Shown in pieces: positions 40,672 through 50,102 of a stretch of 64,000 nucleotides of DNA (position 1 is the stretch's first letter; every line of letters starts with the position of its first letter). A program made the translations under genes and the position numbers. The stretch is taken from the NCBI GenBank assembly GCA_016287765.1, contig JAEEWS010000011.1, positions 1-64,000 on the forward strand, read 5' to 3'. The DNA is from Lachnospiraceae bacterium. GTDB lineage: Bacteria > Bacillota_A > Clostridia > Lachnospirales > Lachnospiraceae. The notes under the pieces are model-generated. The model ran no database searches, was not told the DNA's origin, and was given only the letters and a program-made list of their open reading frames with translations.

Positions 40672-42309
40672 TTATTTTAAAGAATCTCCCGTAAATAACT
40701 GAGAGTACGGTCTTTCTATTCTCTTTGCATCATAGAGTTTCTTAAGTCTGGTGATCACTTCGTACAGTCTTTCCACATCGATGGGCTTACCCAGATGGTC
40801 ATCCATGCCCGCATCTCTGGATATTTTTATATCTTCCGCATATGTATTGGCGGAAAGAGCCACAATGGGGATTATCTTTGCGTCTGCCCTGGTCATGTTG
40901 CGGATCGCTTTGGTAGCTTCCACGCCATCCATTACAGGCATCATGATATCCATGAGTATGAGATCGTAGGTGAAGGGTGCAGACTTTTCAAAAAGCTTGA
41001 CCGCTTCTTCTCCGTTAACCGCGGTATCCACCGAGATCTCCTTATCTTCCAGCATGAACTTCGCGATCTCAAGATTAAGCTGATTATCCTCTACCAGAAG
41101 CATATGCGAGCCTTTAAGTCCGGTCTTCATATGCTCGGCTATCTCCTCATCCGTTCCGCCAGACTTTTTATCTATGGCAAAGGGCAATGAGAATGTAAGT
41201 CTGGTTCCTTCTCCCACCTCGCTCTTAAGATCTATACGTCCGCCCATGGCTTCAACCAGTTTCTTAACAATGGCAAGTCCGAGACCGGTTCCGGAGAAGT
41301 CCACCCTGGAGCCTTTGTTCTCCTGAGAAAAGGGTTCAAATGCATTACTGATAAAATCCCTGCTCATGCCTATGCCCGAATCTTCTATGCTGAAGGTGTA
41401 AACCACTCTTCTCTTATCTATAACGTTCTCGTTCACTTCTATGGTGACAGAGCCGTTGTCCTTGTTAAACTTGATGGCATTACTCAGGAGGTTGGTGAAG
41501 ATCCTTCTGGTATAAAGCTCGCATCCCACCACCTTGGTAACCGTAAGGTCGGAGCTGTCCATATACACGCTGATATCTCTCTCTTCTGCCTGTCCCACCG
41601 CAAAGTCAAGACTCTGCTGCAAAACCTCTCCGATATCGAAGCTTTCTGTGGTAATGTCCAGATTTCCGTTATCCAGTTTGGACATATCCAATATCTCGTC
41701 TATGAGCACGATCATATGACTGGTGCTGATATCGATCTTTCTGATACAATCCCTTACACGCTTTTTGTCTTCGGGATTTTTCTTAATGATCTCTACCATG
41801 CCGTGAATGGCATTCATAGGTGTTCTGATATCATGGGACATTCTGGCAAGGAAATCCGTCTTTGTGGAATTGGCTGCCCTTGCGGCCGCTGCCCTTTCTT
41901 TTAAGTTTTCCGCCATAAGGCTGATACTGTTGGTAACAACGCCGATCTCATCCACCGCATCGGTTTTTGGGATGGCTTCCAGATCTCCCGTAGCCACTCC
42001 GTCCGCCTGATGAGTCAGTCTCTTAAGTCTCTTGATCACAACACTGATCAGAAAGTCCGAGATAACAAAGGAAACCATCATCATGAACACAGCCACCAGT
42101 ATACAGGACACCCTGGCAGGCAGAAATTCTTTCATATACTTGATCTTTTCCGCTTCGTCCGCTGCCATTTTTGTGATTATCAGTTTTTGAAGACTGTATA
42201 CATAACATCCGTAGAAAGAAAGGACTATGCCCTGCATCACGGTGATGCTTATCAGTATCTTTGCTCTGAGTGAAGCCTTGTAATTAAACCACCCGATCAT
42301 TCTCTTCAT
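40672..42309 (-). CDS. Hybrid histidine kinase with C-terminal receiver domain
   Basis: From the ATG at 42309 (GGGAG seven bases upstream) the protein has 545 residues. Two membrane helices (ILISITVMQGIVLSFYGCYV, VSCILVAVFMMMVSFVISDF) have only a short loop between them. HAMP, HisKA (FLARMSHDIRTPMNAIHGMV with the phosphoacceptor His) and HATPase (NLLSNAIKFN, FSIEDSGIGMS, FSGTGLGLAIVK) follow. The receiver has MLLVEDNQLN and the phosphoacceptor Asp in LILMDIMMPVMDG. It resembles BarA-type kinases without a large sensory domain, so it probably senses the membrane or a partner. No separate output gene is adjacent. Confidence 0.92.
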   Translation of the reverse strand: MKRMIGWFNYKASLRAKILISITVMQGIVLSFYGCYVYSLQKLIITKMAADEAEKIKYMKEFLPARVSCILVAVFMMMVSFVISDFLISVVIKRLKRLTHQADGVATGDLEAIPKTDAVDEIGVVTNSISLMAENLKERAAAARAANSTKTDFLARMSHDIRTPMNAIHGMVEIIKKNPEDKKRVRDCIRKIDISTSHMIVLIDEILDMSKLDNGNLDITTESFDIGEVLQQSLDFAVGQAEERDISVYMDSSDLTVTKVVGCELYTRRIFTNLLSNAIKFNKDNGSVTIEVNENVIDKRRVVYTFSIEDSGIGMSRDFISNAFEPFSQENKGSRVDFSGTGLGLAIVKKLVEAMGGRIDLKSEVGEGTRLTFSLPFAIDKKSGGTDEEIAEHMKTGLKGSHMLLVEDNQLNLEIAKFMLEDKEISVDTAVNGEEAVKLFEKSAPFTYDLILMDIMMPVMDGVEATKAIRNMTRADAKIIPIVALSANTYAEDIKISRDAGMDDHLGKPIDVERLYEVITRLKKLYDAKRIERPYSQLFTGDSLK

Positions 42310-42524
42310 AAATGAACACTCCCATAAATAAAAAAGACCTGTCTCCGAAAAAATGTTAAAATCCACATCAAGTTTTATTATATAATAAAACTCCACCAAA
42401 TGTCTTCCTTTTTTATTTGAATTTTATGATATTTTATCATCGTAAAAAAGATAAATTTGAGTGGATTTTTTTATTAATAACGCTATAATGAAGAAAACAA
42501 TGCTCATTTTAAGGAGGAGATCAT

Positions 42525-43589
42525 ATGAAAGTAACAAAATCCGGATTTGGAAAGACCAAGGACGGAAAAGAAGCCACCCTGTTCACCGTTGAAAATTCCA
42601 AGGGCATGAAGGTGACTCTTTGCGATTACGGCGCTACTGTTGTGGGCATCTTTGTTCCCGATAAGGATGGGATCGTAGAAGACGTTACCTTAGGTTACGA
42701 CAACGTAAAGGGTTATGATGAGAACGGTACCTACTACGGTGCCTTCATCGGACGTAACGGAAACCGTATAGCAAATGCCGCTTTTACTATCAACGGCAAA
42801 ACCTATAACCTTGAGAAGAACGACGGCCCCAACAACCTCCACGGCGGTTTCAAGGGTTACAACAACTTCTTCTACGAATCCGAGATCTTTGAAGATACAG
42901 ACGAGATCACTGTTGAGTTTTCACGTCTCAGCCCCGATATGGAGCAGGGTTTCCCCGGAAATCTTGACGTAAGCGTTTCCTATTCCCTTACGGAACAAAA
43001 CGAACTGGTTATCGAATATCATGCAGTTTCCGACAAGGATACGGTTGTCAACCTTACAAACCACACCTTCTTTAACCTTGACGGCCAGAACTCCGGATCC
43101 ATCCTGGATACCTTCCTTCGTATAGATGCGGACAACTTCACTCCCACCGATGACAAGCTCATCCCTACAGGAGAGATCCGCGAAGTGTCCGGAACCCCCA
43201 TGGATTTCAGAAGATCCACCAGGATCGGTGACAGGATCGAAACAGATTACCTTCCTTTAAAGCAGGCAGGCGGCTACGACCACAACTACTGCTTAAACAA
43301 CTCCGGAAACGATTGTGAACTCGTATGTGAAGCTGTAAGCAAGAAGTCCGGAAGAAAGCTGGAAGTATTCACGGATCTTCCCGGAATGCAGCTTTATGTA
43401 GGTAACTTCATTGATGGTAAAGTAGCAGGTAAAGGCGGCTACGTTTATAAAAAGCGCGAAGGCTTCTGCCTTGAGACCCAGCTCTATCCCGATGCCTGCA
43501 ACGAAAAGCCCTACTTTAAGACTTCTGTTCTTAAGGCCGGTGAAGAATACGAAACAGCTACCATCTATAAGTTCTCCATCGAAAAATAA
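42525..43589 (+). CDS. galM: Aldose 1-epimerase
   Basis: The 354-residue protein has the galactose mutarotase pattern: GATVVGIFVPDKDGIVEDV, GRNGNRIANAAFTINGKTY, then NNLHGGFKGYN, the catalytic His in VVNLTNHTFFNL, and the Glu segment CLETQLYPDACN. It interconverts the alpha and beta anomers of galactose or other aldoses. It stands alone, with a TATAAT box near 42483 and an AAGGAGGAG site, divergent from the histidine kinase. Confidence 0.92.
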   Translation: MKVTKSGFGKTKDGKEATLFTVENSKGMKVTLCDYGATVVGIFVPDKDGIVEDVTLGYDNVKGYDENGTYYGAFIGRNGNRIANAAFTINGKTYNLEKNDGPNNLHGGFKGYNNFFYESEIFEDTDEITVEFSRLSPDMEQGFPGNLDVSVSYSLTEQNELVIEYHAVSDKDTVVNLTNHTFFNLDGQNSGSILDTFLRIDADNFTPTDDKLIPTGEIREVSGTPMDFRRSTRIGDRIETDYLPLKQAGGYDHNYCLNNSGNDCELVCEAVSKKSGRKLEVFTDLPGMQLYVGNFIDGKVAGKGGYVYKKREGFCLETQLYPDACNEKPYFKTSVLKAGEEYETATIYKFSIEK

Positions 43590-43601
43590 AAAAGGTAAAA
43601 T

Positions 43602-43634
43602 AAAAATCCCACAAAGAAATTTGTGGGATTTTTT
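43602..43634 (+). terminator. Bidirectional terminator between galM and upp
   Basis: AAAAATCCCACAAA and TTTGTGGGATTTTTT pair around GAAA-like bases, with A and T runs on either side, between two convergent genes. Confidence 0.9.
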
Positions 43635-43650
43635 AATGCCTTATTAAGTT

Positions 43651-44280
43651 CTACTTTGTTCCATAGATCCTGTCGCCTGCGTCTCCGAGGCCGGGAACGA
43701 TGTAACCGTTCTCATTCAAGCACTTATCGAGAGCTCCGATGTAGATGTTTACGTCGGGATGTGCTGCCTGGAGTCTTTCAACTCCTTCGGGTGCTGCGAT
43801 CAGGCAAAGGAAACGGATCTTTTTAATGCCGCGCTTCTTAAGAAGTGTGATGGCTGCATCTGCGGAACCGCCTGTTGCAAGCATGGGATCCACTACGAAA
43901 ACATCACGTTCTGTAATGTCCTGGGGAAGCTTGCAGAAATATTCATGAGGCTCAAGGGTTTCCTCATCTCTGTAAAGACCGATGTGACCAACCTTAGCAT
44001 TGGGAGTAAGCTGAAGAACACCTTCAGCCATCTGCATACCTGCACGAAGGATGGGAACCACGCACAATTTTTTTCCGGCGATCTCCTTTACCGTAGTCTT
44101 TGTGATAGGCGTCTCAACCTCTTTGTCGGCAAGAGGAAGGTTACGGCTTGCTTCGTAGTAGATGAGCATTGCCACTTCCGTAACGAGAGCACGAAATTCC
44201 TTTGTTGAGGTATTCATATCTCTCATGATACCGATCTTGTGTTGGATGAGCGGATGATCCATAATGTAAGTTGTTGACAT
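43651..44280 (-). CDS. upp: Uracil phosphoribosyltransferase
   Basis: The 209 residues have [15 protein letters not shown], the PRPP-binding loop [14 protein letters not shown] and the C-terminal [14 protein letters not shown], which are the marks of Upp. It salvages uracil to UMP. AGGAGG stands seven bases before the ATG at 44280, which I prefer to the earlier in-frame start. Confidence 0.96.
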   Translation of the reverse strand: MSTTYIMDHPLIQHKIGIMRDMNTSTKEFRALVTEVAMLIYYEASRNLPLADKEVETPITKTTVKEIAGKKLCVVPILRAGMQMAEGVLQLTPNAKVGHIGLYRDEETLEPHEYFCKLPQDITERDVFVVDPMLATGGSADAAITLLKKRGIKKIRFLCLIAAPEGVERLQAAHPDVNIYIGALDKCLNENGYIVPGLGDAGDRIYGTK

Positions 44281-44312
44281 TTTTTTGCCTCCTGAGCTTA
44301 TATTCAATTTAA

Positions 44313-44335
44313 TACGTATACTGCATTACGTATAC
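44313..44335. repeat. Direct repeat TACGTATAC x2 upstream of upp
   Basis: Two identical nine-base copies (44313-44321, 44327-44335) lie 14 bp apart, 33-55 bases upstream of upp. Each contains nested palindromes (TACGTA, GTATAC), so they could be a regulator site. Confidence 0.45.
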
Positions 44336-44411
44336 ATTTGATGCTCCAACGAGCCTACGATATTGTAACACCGCAGGGAATGGTTTGCAAGTCCAAATAT
44401 TCATGAAAGCC

Positions 44412-44475
44412 AAACAAGGGCGATGCTCTGTAACGATCAAACACGGATCTTACAGGGGATCGCCCTTATTTGTTC
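44412..44475 (-). terminator. Long imperfect hairpin after the group-B hydrogenase gene
   Basis: AACAAGGGCGAT...CTGTAA pairs with TTACAG...ATCGCCCTTATTTGTT through about 20 base pairs with bulges, 33 bases past the hydrogenase stop. The T run is poor, so it may be an inefficient terminator or an RNA-stabilising 3' end. Confidence 0.5.
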
Positions 44476-44507
44476 CAACAACATCTATATTTTAGGTTCT
44501 TATAAAC

Positions 44508-45929
44508 TTATTTTAGTACGGAGATGGCATCAGCTATGGTTTTTTCCAGAGCTTCACGGCCGTACTTGTCCACTTCGGCCTTGTTCTTCTCTCCGTGGGT
44601 AAGACACCCTGCGCCGCCGATACATCCGCCCACACAGGCCATGCCTTCGATAAAGTTGGCCTGAAGCCTTCCGGCTTTTTTCTGAAGAAGTGCCACTTTG
44701 CACTGTTCAATACCGTCGCAGGTGCAGGGCTGAAGAACAAACTCCAGATTCTGTTCCCTGACAGCTTCCGCAACCGCATCCGACAGGCCGCCGCTTCTGG
44801 CAAATATGCGTCCGAAATAGGATGCATTGTCCAGATCGCTCTCTTCCAGAGTTGTAATGTCTATCTCACGGCTGTCAAAGAGTGCCTGCAGTTCCTCGAA
44901 GGTGAGCACCGAGTCCACATAGGGTTTTACATCCTCTTTCTGGATCTCTGCCTTCTTTGCGGTGCAAGGTCCGATGAACACGATCTTGCAGTTCTTCTCA
45001 TGCTCCTTCACATACTTGGCAATGGCTGCCATGGGTGAAAGATTGTGTGAAATGAACTGAGTAAGCTCCGGAAAGTTCTTTTCTATATAGCTTACGAAAG
45101 CCGGGCAGCAGGAACTGGTCAAAAATCCTTTTTCGGACAATTCCTTTGCTTCGGACATGGCTACCAGGTCAGCACCCAGAGCAGCCTCGATCACTGTGTG
45201 GAAGCCCAGTTTATGTATGCCTGTTACCACCTGCCCCAGCTTTGCGTATTTAAACTGACTGGATACAGAAGGCGCAACCACTGCATAAATCTTGTAATCC
45301 TTGTTTCCGTGACTTCCTTTAAGCATGTCTATTACATTTAAGATATAGGATTTATCGGTAATGGCTCCGAAGGGGCAGGCATACACACAGGCTCCGCAGG
45401 AAATGCACTTGCTGTTGTCTATGCAGGCTTCTTTTTCTTCCCCCATCTTGATGGCCTTCACCTTGCAGGCAGTCTCGCAGGGACGCTTGTAGTTGTGGAT
45501 GGCGCTGTAAGGGCAGACCTTGGAGCACTGTCCGCATTCACGGCACTTGGTCTTGTCTATATGAGCAACATGATCTTCGTCAAAAGAAATAGCACCAAAC
45601 TTGCATACATCTTCGCAACGATGGGCGAGACAGCCCCTGCAGGCATTGGTAACCTCATAACCTCCCATGGGACATTCATCGCAGGCGATATCGATGACCT
45701 CGATAACATTGGGATTCTGCTTGTTGCCGCCCATGGCCATTTTTACACGTTCTCCCAGAATGGCGCGTTCCTTGTAAACGCAGCAGCGCATTGTAGGCAC
45801 TTTACCGGGTACAATGATCTTGGGGATATCCAGAAGATTTTCCTGCAAGGTATCAGCCCAGGCCTGCTTTGCCACTTCTCTGAGTACTTTGTATTTTAAA
45901 TGTTGAACTTTGGTATCAAATTTTCTCAT
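44508..45929 (-). CDS. Monomeric [FeFe]-hydrogenase of the group-B type
   Basis: The N-terminal ~190 residues carry many cysteines: CDECPMGGYEVTNACRGCLA, CRECGQCSKVC, CISCGACVYACP, enough for three or four 4Fe-4S clusters. The H-cluster domain has TSSCCPAFV, IGPCTAKKAE and GMACVGGCIGGAGC in place of the classic TSCCPxW, MPCxxKxxE and ExMACxxGCxxGG. The double cysteine SSCCPAF variant fits the group-B enzymes of Clostridia, whose physiological role is poorly known. It should bind an active site and either make or consume H2. It lies just downstream of the phosphatase gene, 37 bases away. Confidence 0.8.
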   Translation of the reverse strand: MRKFDTKVQHLKYKVLREVAKQAWADTLQENLLDIPKIIVPGKVPTMRCCVYKERAILGERVKMAMGGNKQNPNVIEVIDIACDECPMGGYEVTNACRGCLAHRCEDVCKFGAISFDEDHVAHIDKTKCRECGQCSKVCPYSAIHNYKRPCETACKVKAIKMGEEKEACIDNSKCISCGACVYACPFGAITDKSYILNVIDMLKGSHGNKDYKIYAVVAPSVSSQFKYAKLGQVVTGIHKLGFHTVIEAALGADLVAMSEAKELSEKGFLTSSCCPAFVSYIEKNFPELTQFISHNLSPMAAIAKYVKEHEKNCKIVFIGPCTAKKAEIQKEDVKPYVDSVLTFEELQALFDSREIDITTLEESDLDNASYFGRIFARSGGLSDAVAEAVREQNLEFVLQPCTCDGIEQCKVALLQKKAGRLQANFIEGMACVGGCIGGAGCLTHGEKNKAEVDKYGREALEKTIADAISVLK

Positions 45930-45966
45930 ATCTTATCCTTTTAAATAACTTTCCTAAAACATCTTC

Positions 45967-47139
45967 CTAAAAATAGCTGACTTTTATATGTTTGCCCATT
46001 TCCCTGAGGCAGGCGGAAAGATCTTCCACCAGGTTCATCTTTATGTTGAAATTTATCGGAAGGTCAGGGTTCTGATGGGCCGGATTTATAGCCCTTCCAA
46101 CATAGAAATTTATATCGGTAGCCTCCTCGAACAGCATCCTGCATATAAGTGATGCCCCGTCATGACCGAAGCTCCATTTTTCGTATAGCTTGTTATCGGC
46201 TATGGCATCATGAGCATATTCCACCACACGGTTTACGGTGATAACGCCCTCCGTTACCAGATCCACTCCTTCGATCCTGGCTGTGGGAGGAAGATCCGTA
46301 TCAACGAAATTCAGATCCGCTTCCACTTTCTTCCCCAGGTACTTTGCCGCTATGGAGGAAGTGGTCCCTCCGCAGATGATGTGCTTTCCTTCCTTCGAGA
46401 AGAACAGCGCCATCATACGGTTTCCGTCGTCATGATCTCTGGGCGGTCCGAAAAGAATGTTCATGGGAACACGCTTTCTTATCTTTATAACACAGGCAGT
46501 GGCATCATCTCCCGGCCTCTTGCCGTACATCCTGTCCACTTCATCCAGAAGTATGGTGGACAAGGTCTTGGCCGTATAACCTCCTGCCACGTTTGCTTCC
46601 ATGAAATCGATGATGTCCTCTCTTTTCCAGCCGAAATTGTAGGCAAGACCTATGCCTGCATGAGGGCAGCCGTCACTCATGGCAATGAAGGTATCATCCT
46701 CCTGAAGCTTTATGACAGAGTGATATATCTTTTTACCGCCGATATTCATCTCCGTCATGGGGTAATCAAAATTTTTTCCGTCCCTTAAGAGCAGAGTCAA
46801 GGGGTTGTCGTACTGGATCAATTCCATTTCACGGTTTTCCCTCAAATGAAGGATGGTGAAGGTGGAATAGGCCACTCCTCTAACGGAACAGATGGGAAGG
46901 GTCTGAGCTATGGTTTCAACGCAATCCGAAAGGGACAGACCTTCCGCCATCATGGTAGATATTATCTTGCTTGTGAGAGTGGACAATATGCTGGCTTTAA
47001 CACCGCTGCCCAGCCCATCCGCAAGCACTACTACCGTAGAATCATCTCCGCTGTTCACCACATCCACATGATCGCCACAGAGCTGTTCGCCCACATGTTT
47101 GATGCTTTGATAACCGATATCGGCGCAAAGATCATTCAT
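45967..47139 (-). CDS. SpoIIE/PP2C-type serine phosphatase
   Basis: The 390-residue protein begins with a PP2C-like domain: GDHVDVVNSGDDSTVVVLAD, LADGLGSGVKASILSTLTSK, then FIAMSDGCPHAGIG and GDDATACVIKI, which supply the metal-binding aspartates. About 150 further residues form a C-terminal domain (ILFGPPRDHDDGNRMMALFF, HIICGGTTSSIAAKYLG) seen in phosphatases linked to [FeFe]-hydrogenases. No transmembrane segments are present, unlike sporulation SpoIIE. The ATG at 47139 overlaps the end of the sensory hydrogenase and has AAGGAGAG upstream. It likely dephosphorylates an anti-sigma-type antagonist in response to the hydrogenase. Confidence 0.82.
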   Translation of the reverse strand: MNDLCADIGYQSIKHVGEQLCGDHVDVVNSGDDSTVVVLADGLGSGVKASILSTLTSKIISTMMAEGLSLSDCVETIAQTLPICSVRGVAYSTFTILHLRENREMELIQYDNPLTLLLRDGKNFDYPMTEMNIGGKKIYHSVIKLQEDDTFIAMSDGCPHAGIGLAYNFGWKREDIIDFMEANVAGGYTAKTLSTILLDEVDRMYGKRPGDDATACVIKIRKRVPMNILFGPPRDHDDGNRMMALFFSKEGKHIICGGTTSSIAAKYLGKKVEADLNFVDTDLPPTARIEGVDLVTEGVITVNRVVEYAHDAIADNKLYEKWSFGHDGASLICRMLFEEATDINFYVGRAINPAHQNPDLPINFNIKMNLVEDLSACLREMGKHIKVSYF

Positions 47140-48808
47140 CGGATATGCTCTCCTTGAGTTTTGTAAGAGCGATCTTGGTTTCGGCTGCGGTCTCTCCCAG
47201 CAGTGAGGCGATCTCCTGCACGATACGCATTTGCTTATCCACCACCTTATCGGCGGTTTCAACCGTTTTTGTCCTCTGAGTCTCTCTCTTTTGTCTCTCG
47301 CTCTCTTCCTCCGTCACATCACGCATGATGCAAAGGAGCATATGATATGTGGTGTCGTAGATTATGGTCTGCTCCACATATCTGTTATATTCAGCCAGGA
47401 AAGTGCGGCTGTTGCGTATGCTCTTTCCTGTTTCAAGTACCCGGATAAAGGGCTTGGGATTAAGGATCCTGACCACCTGATCTCCCAGAATATCCGAGGC
47501 ATATCTTATATTCAGTATCTTTCTCGCGGAAGGATTTACCAGCTGCACTTCCAGCGCCTCATTCACTACGATCAGGGCATTGGGGGTGTTGCTTACAATG
47601 GCATCCGAAAAACTTTCCGCCTTCTCCTTAAGATAGGGCAGGCACATGGATATATCCGCTTTTCCGTGGTAAATGGCAATGGCCTTCTCCCTGCATGTGT
47701 TATAACCGCAGGAACCGCAGTTAAGCTCATCCTCTTTCCGGTTCTTGCCCATTTTTTTAAGGATATCAGCTATCTCTTCTTCGGAAGGAATTCCGTTTCT
47801 GAGTTCAATGGGCTCAAAGTTTTTCCTGAGTTTCGAGGACTCGGGCTGAGGAACATCAAAGTCCTTCTTTCCTGCATATTCCGACACGGCCTTAAAATCA
47901 GCTACCGGAGAACGGTTGTACTTTTCCATTACAGGACCGCCGACGCAACTTCCCACACAGGCCGACATTTCTATAAATGTCTTGTGGATGTGTCCCTGCT
48001 CCAGTTCCTTAAGAGCCGCCATGCAGTTTTCCGTTCCGTCTATGGCAAGATAAGTATATCCGGGCAGATCCTGTGCCATAGTCTTAAGGATGCCTCCGGT
48101 GGTGGGGAAGAAACGGGCACGGCTGTTTTCGTTTTCATCCATGTCCTGTTCCGGTTCTATGTTTTCTTCCTTCAGCCATTCCGTAAGTTCCTCAAAGGTG
48201 AGGACCGCATCCACTATTCCTTCATAGTGCTGGGCTTCATCCTTTTTTGAAACACAGGGTCCGATGAACACGGTCCTGGCTTCCGGATCTTTTTCCTTTA
48301 TAAGTTTGCAATGCGCCTGCATGGGGGAAAGTATATTTGCCAGGAAAGGTAGCATCGCAGGATAATATTTTTGTATCAGCAGATTCACCGAATGACAGCA
48401 GGAGGAGATCACTATGTCCCTCTTCTCTTCCTTCAGCATCTTTTCATATTCCGTCTTGACTATGGAAGCACCCACAGCTGTTTCTTCAGCTCCCGCAAAG
48501 CCCAGCTTTTTAAGAGCCTTATCTATACCGGAGATTCCCACTCCGGGATAATTGGCTATAAAGGAAGGAGCTACGCTGGCATATACCGGCGCTCCCGACT
48601 GTATAAGCACTTTAACCTTTTCGGTCTCTGCCACTATCTGTTTGGCATTCTGAGGGCAGACCACAAAGCACTGCCCGCAGAGTATGCATTCATTTCCTAT
48701 TATATGCGCCTGATTGCCCGAAAACCTGATAGCTTTTACCGGGCAATGGCGTATGCATTTATAACAATTCTTGCAATTGGATTTTTTAAGCGTTAAACAC
48801 TCAGACAC
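47132..48808 (-). CDS. Sensory [FeFe]-hydrogenase homologue with FeS and PAS domains
   Basis: A GTG at 48808 (AGAGAGG upstream) gives 558 residues. Domains in order: two 4Fe-4S motifs (CKNCYKCIRHCP, CILCGQCFVVCP); an H-cluster domain with ISSCCHS, IGPCVSKKDE and SACVGSCVGGP; a small FeS domain (CGSCGYNTC plus a later Cys in ISMCLP); and a PAS domain (IVSNTPNALIVVNEALEVQL) with a helical tail. This is the architecture of putative HydS-type sensors of group C, which form a phosphatase-linked class. Activity is probably low and used to sense H2 or redox state. It overlaps the phosphatase gene and follows two small 2Fe-2S genes. Confidence 0.8.
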   Translation of the reverse strand: MSECLTLKKSNCKNCYKCIRHCPVKAIRFSGNQAHIIGNECILCGQCFVVCPQNAKQIVAETEKVKVLIQSGAPVYASVAPSFIANYPGVGISGIDKALKKLGFAGAEETAVGASIVKTEYEKMLKEEKRDIVISSCCHSVNLLIQKYYPAMLPFLANILSPMQAHCKLIKEKDPEARTVFIGPCVSKKDEAQHYEGIVDAVLTFEELTEWLKEENIEPEQDMDENENSRARFFPTTGGILKTMAQDLPGYTYLAIDGTENCMAALKELEQGHIHKTFIEMSACVGSCVGGPVMEKYNRSPVADFKAVSEYAGKKDFDVPQPESSKLRKNFEPIELRNGIPSEEEIADILKKMGKNRKEDELNCGSCGYNTCREKAIAIYHGKADISMCLPYLKEKAESFSDAIVSNTPNALIVVNEALEVQLVNPSARKILNIRYASDILGDQVVRILNPKPFIRVLETGKSIRNSRTFLAEYNRYVEQTIIYDTTYHMLLCIMRDVTEEESERQKRETQRTKTVETADKVVDKQMRIVQEIASLLGETAAETKIALTKLKESISDE

Positions 48809-48810
48809 GC

Positions 48811-49077
48811 CTATACCTCTCTTGCTTTTTCGAGGGCGGGAACTATGGTCTTCTCCCAGAACTCCCCCAAGCCTTCGGGTGTTATTCCGGTATAAACCTC
48901 TTCTCCCACCGTAATGGTGACTCCTACGCGATTGCATCTGCCGGAGCAAAATGCTCCGGTCAGTACAATCTCATTTTCCAGTTTGTTCTTTTCGATTCTA
49001 TCCTGCAAAAGTTCCACTATGCGCGGGGCACCCTTTAAATGGCAGGAACTGCCGACACAAATCTCAACAAACAACAT
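48811..49077 (-). CDS. Thioredoxin-like 2Fe-2S ferredoxin (copy 2)
   Basis: The 88 residues have C-x4-C (ICVGSSCHLKG) and C-x3-C (AFCSGRCNRVG), the ligand pattern of NuoE/HydC-type thioredoxin-fold 2Fe-2S proteins. The ATG overlaps the preceding stop (TAATG at 49077), and the gene ends two bases before the sensory hydrogenase start. It probably passes electrons to or from that protein. Confidence 0.85.
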   Translation of the reverse strand: MLFVEICVGSSCHLKGAPRIVELLQDRIEKNKLENEIVLTGAFCSGRCNRVGVTITVGEEVYTGITPEGLGEFWEKTIVPALEKAREV

Positions 49078-49319
49078 TATTTTACCTTCGCCTTTATTTC
49101 TTTTTCAAAGAACTCTTTAACGTTTTCAGGGGTAACGGAATAAAACTCATCATCTACCGTAACACAAACTCCCTGCTGGCACTTGCCCATACAGAAGGTT
49201 CCGCCGAGTTCCACCTTGTCTCCCAGCTTCTCTTCATTGATGTAATACTGAAGGCTTTCCACTACCTGACGTGATCCCTTGATGTGGCAGGAAGAACCGA
49301 TACATACTGTAACTTTCAT
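49077..49319 (-). CDS. Thioredoxin-like 2Fe-2S ferredoxin (copy 1)
   Basis: The 80 residues have CIGSSCHIKG and FCMGKCQQGV and are about 40% identical by eye to the next gene, which suggests a tandem duplication. It starts the five-gene [FeFe]-hydrogenase/phosphatase cluster. The C-terminal part (DEFYSVTPENVKEFFEKEIK) is the typical last helix of these ferredoxins. Confidence 0.85.
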   Translation of the reverse strand: MKVTVCIGSSCHIKGSRQVVESLQYYINEEKLGDKVELGGTFCMGKCQQGVCVTVDDEFYSVTPENVKEFFEKEIKAKVK

Positions 49320-49339
49320 GCTTGACTCCTTTCGTCTCC

Positions 49340-50089
49340 TTACTCGTAATCCACTACATTTACCCAGCTCTGAAGGAACTCACGTTCCTTTTCATTGCCC
49401 TTTACGGACTGGGATGCAGCTACAATGGGCATCCATTTCTGGATATATCTCTTATCTGTCTTGCTCTTTGCGCAGAAGAGATCCAGGTACTTCTCAGCAC
49501 CCTCTATGTCTCCGTTGAGCCAGAAAAGAAGATAGGATCTGGCAACATCTGCGGATGCATTTCCCTGAGTAGCATGTGACCAGTCAAGGATGCAGGGCTT
49601 TCCGTCCGGAGTGATGATGATATTTGAAGGGTTAAAATCACCGTGGCAAAGCTTATTGTGCTTGGGCATACCGTCCAGTCTTGTAAGCAGTTCATATCTC
49701 GTGGTGGCATCGAAATCCGTCATGGAGATCTTTCTGTTCATCTTATCCTTTAATTTGGTAAGAAGAGGACAGTTCTTGGACTGCATCTCGATCTGAAGAT
49801 CTACGAAAAGCTCCAGATACTCATCCTTTTTCTCGGGATTCTCTTCCATGAGCTGAGCCAGTGTCTTTCCTTCCACAAAGTTTGTGATGATGGTCCACTT
49901 TCCGTCAAGGACGGTTACTTCATGGATCTTGGGAATGTTAAGGCCTGTCTCCTCTACTCTTGCCTGATTGAGAGCCTCGTTCAGAACATCGGCCTTGGAA
50001 TAAGTCGCATCAAAAACCTTCATGCAGAGGTCTCCGTCGCGGTAAACGGTCTTGTTGTTTCTTACTGCTATGATCCTGTCAAGTTTCAT
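49340..50089 (-). CDS. APH-fold small-molecule kinase
   Basis: The 249-residue protein has the aminoglycoside phosphotransferase/choline kinase catalytic loop CHGDFNPSNIII and the metal-binding ILDWSHATQG. The N-lobe has IITNFVEGKTLAQLM. Such kinases phosphorylate choline, thiamine, sugars or antibiotics; the short length and lack of resistance-gene context make a housekeeping substrate more likely. It lies between adhE and the ferredoxin genes on the same strand. Confidence 0.82.
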   Translation of the reverse strand: MKLDRIIAVRNNKTVYRDGDLCMKVFDATYSKADVLNEALNQARVEETGLNIPKIHEVTVLDGKWTIITNFVEGKTLAQLMEENPEKKDEYLELFVDLQIEMQSKNCPLLTKLKDKMNRKISMTDFDATTRYELLTRLDGMPKHNKLCHGDFNPSNIIITPDGKPCILDWSHATQGNASADVARSYLLFWLNGDIEGAEKYLDLFCAKSKTDKRYIQKWMPIVAASQSVKGNEKEREFLQSWVNVVDYE

Positions 50090-50102
50090 ATTCTTTCCCT
50101 CC

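Noticed and set aside
49340..50089. Aminoglycoside resistance gene
   Set aside because: It has the general APH fold only; the surroundings are metabolic and there are no mobile-element marks.
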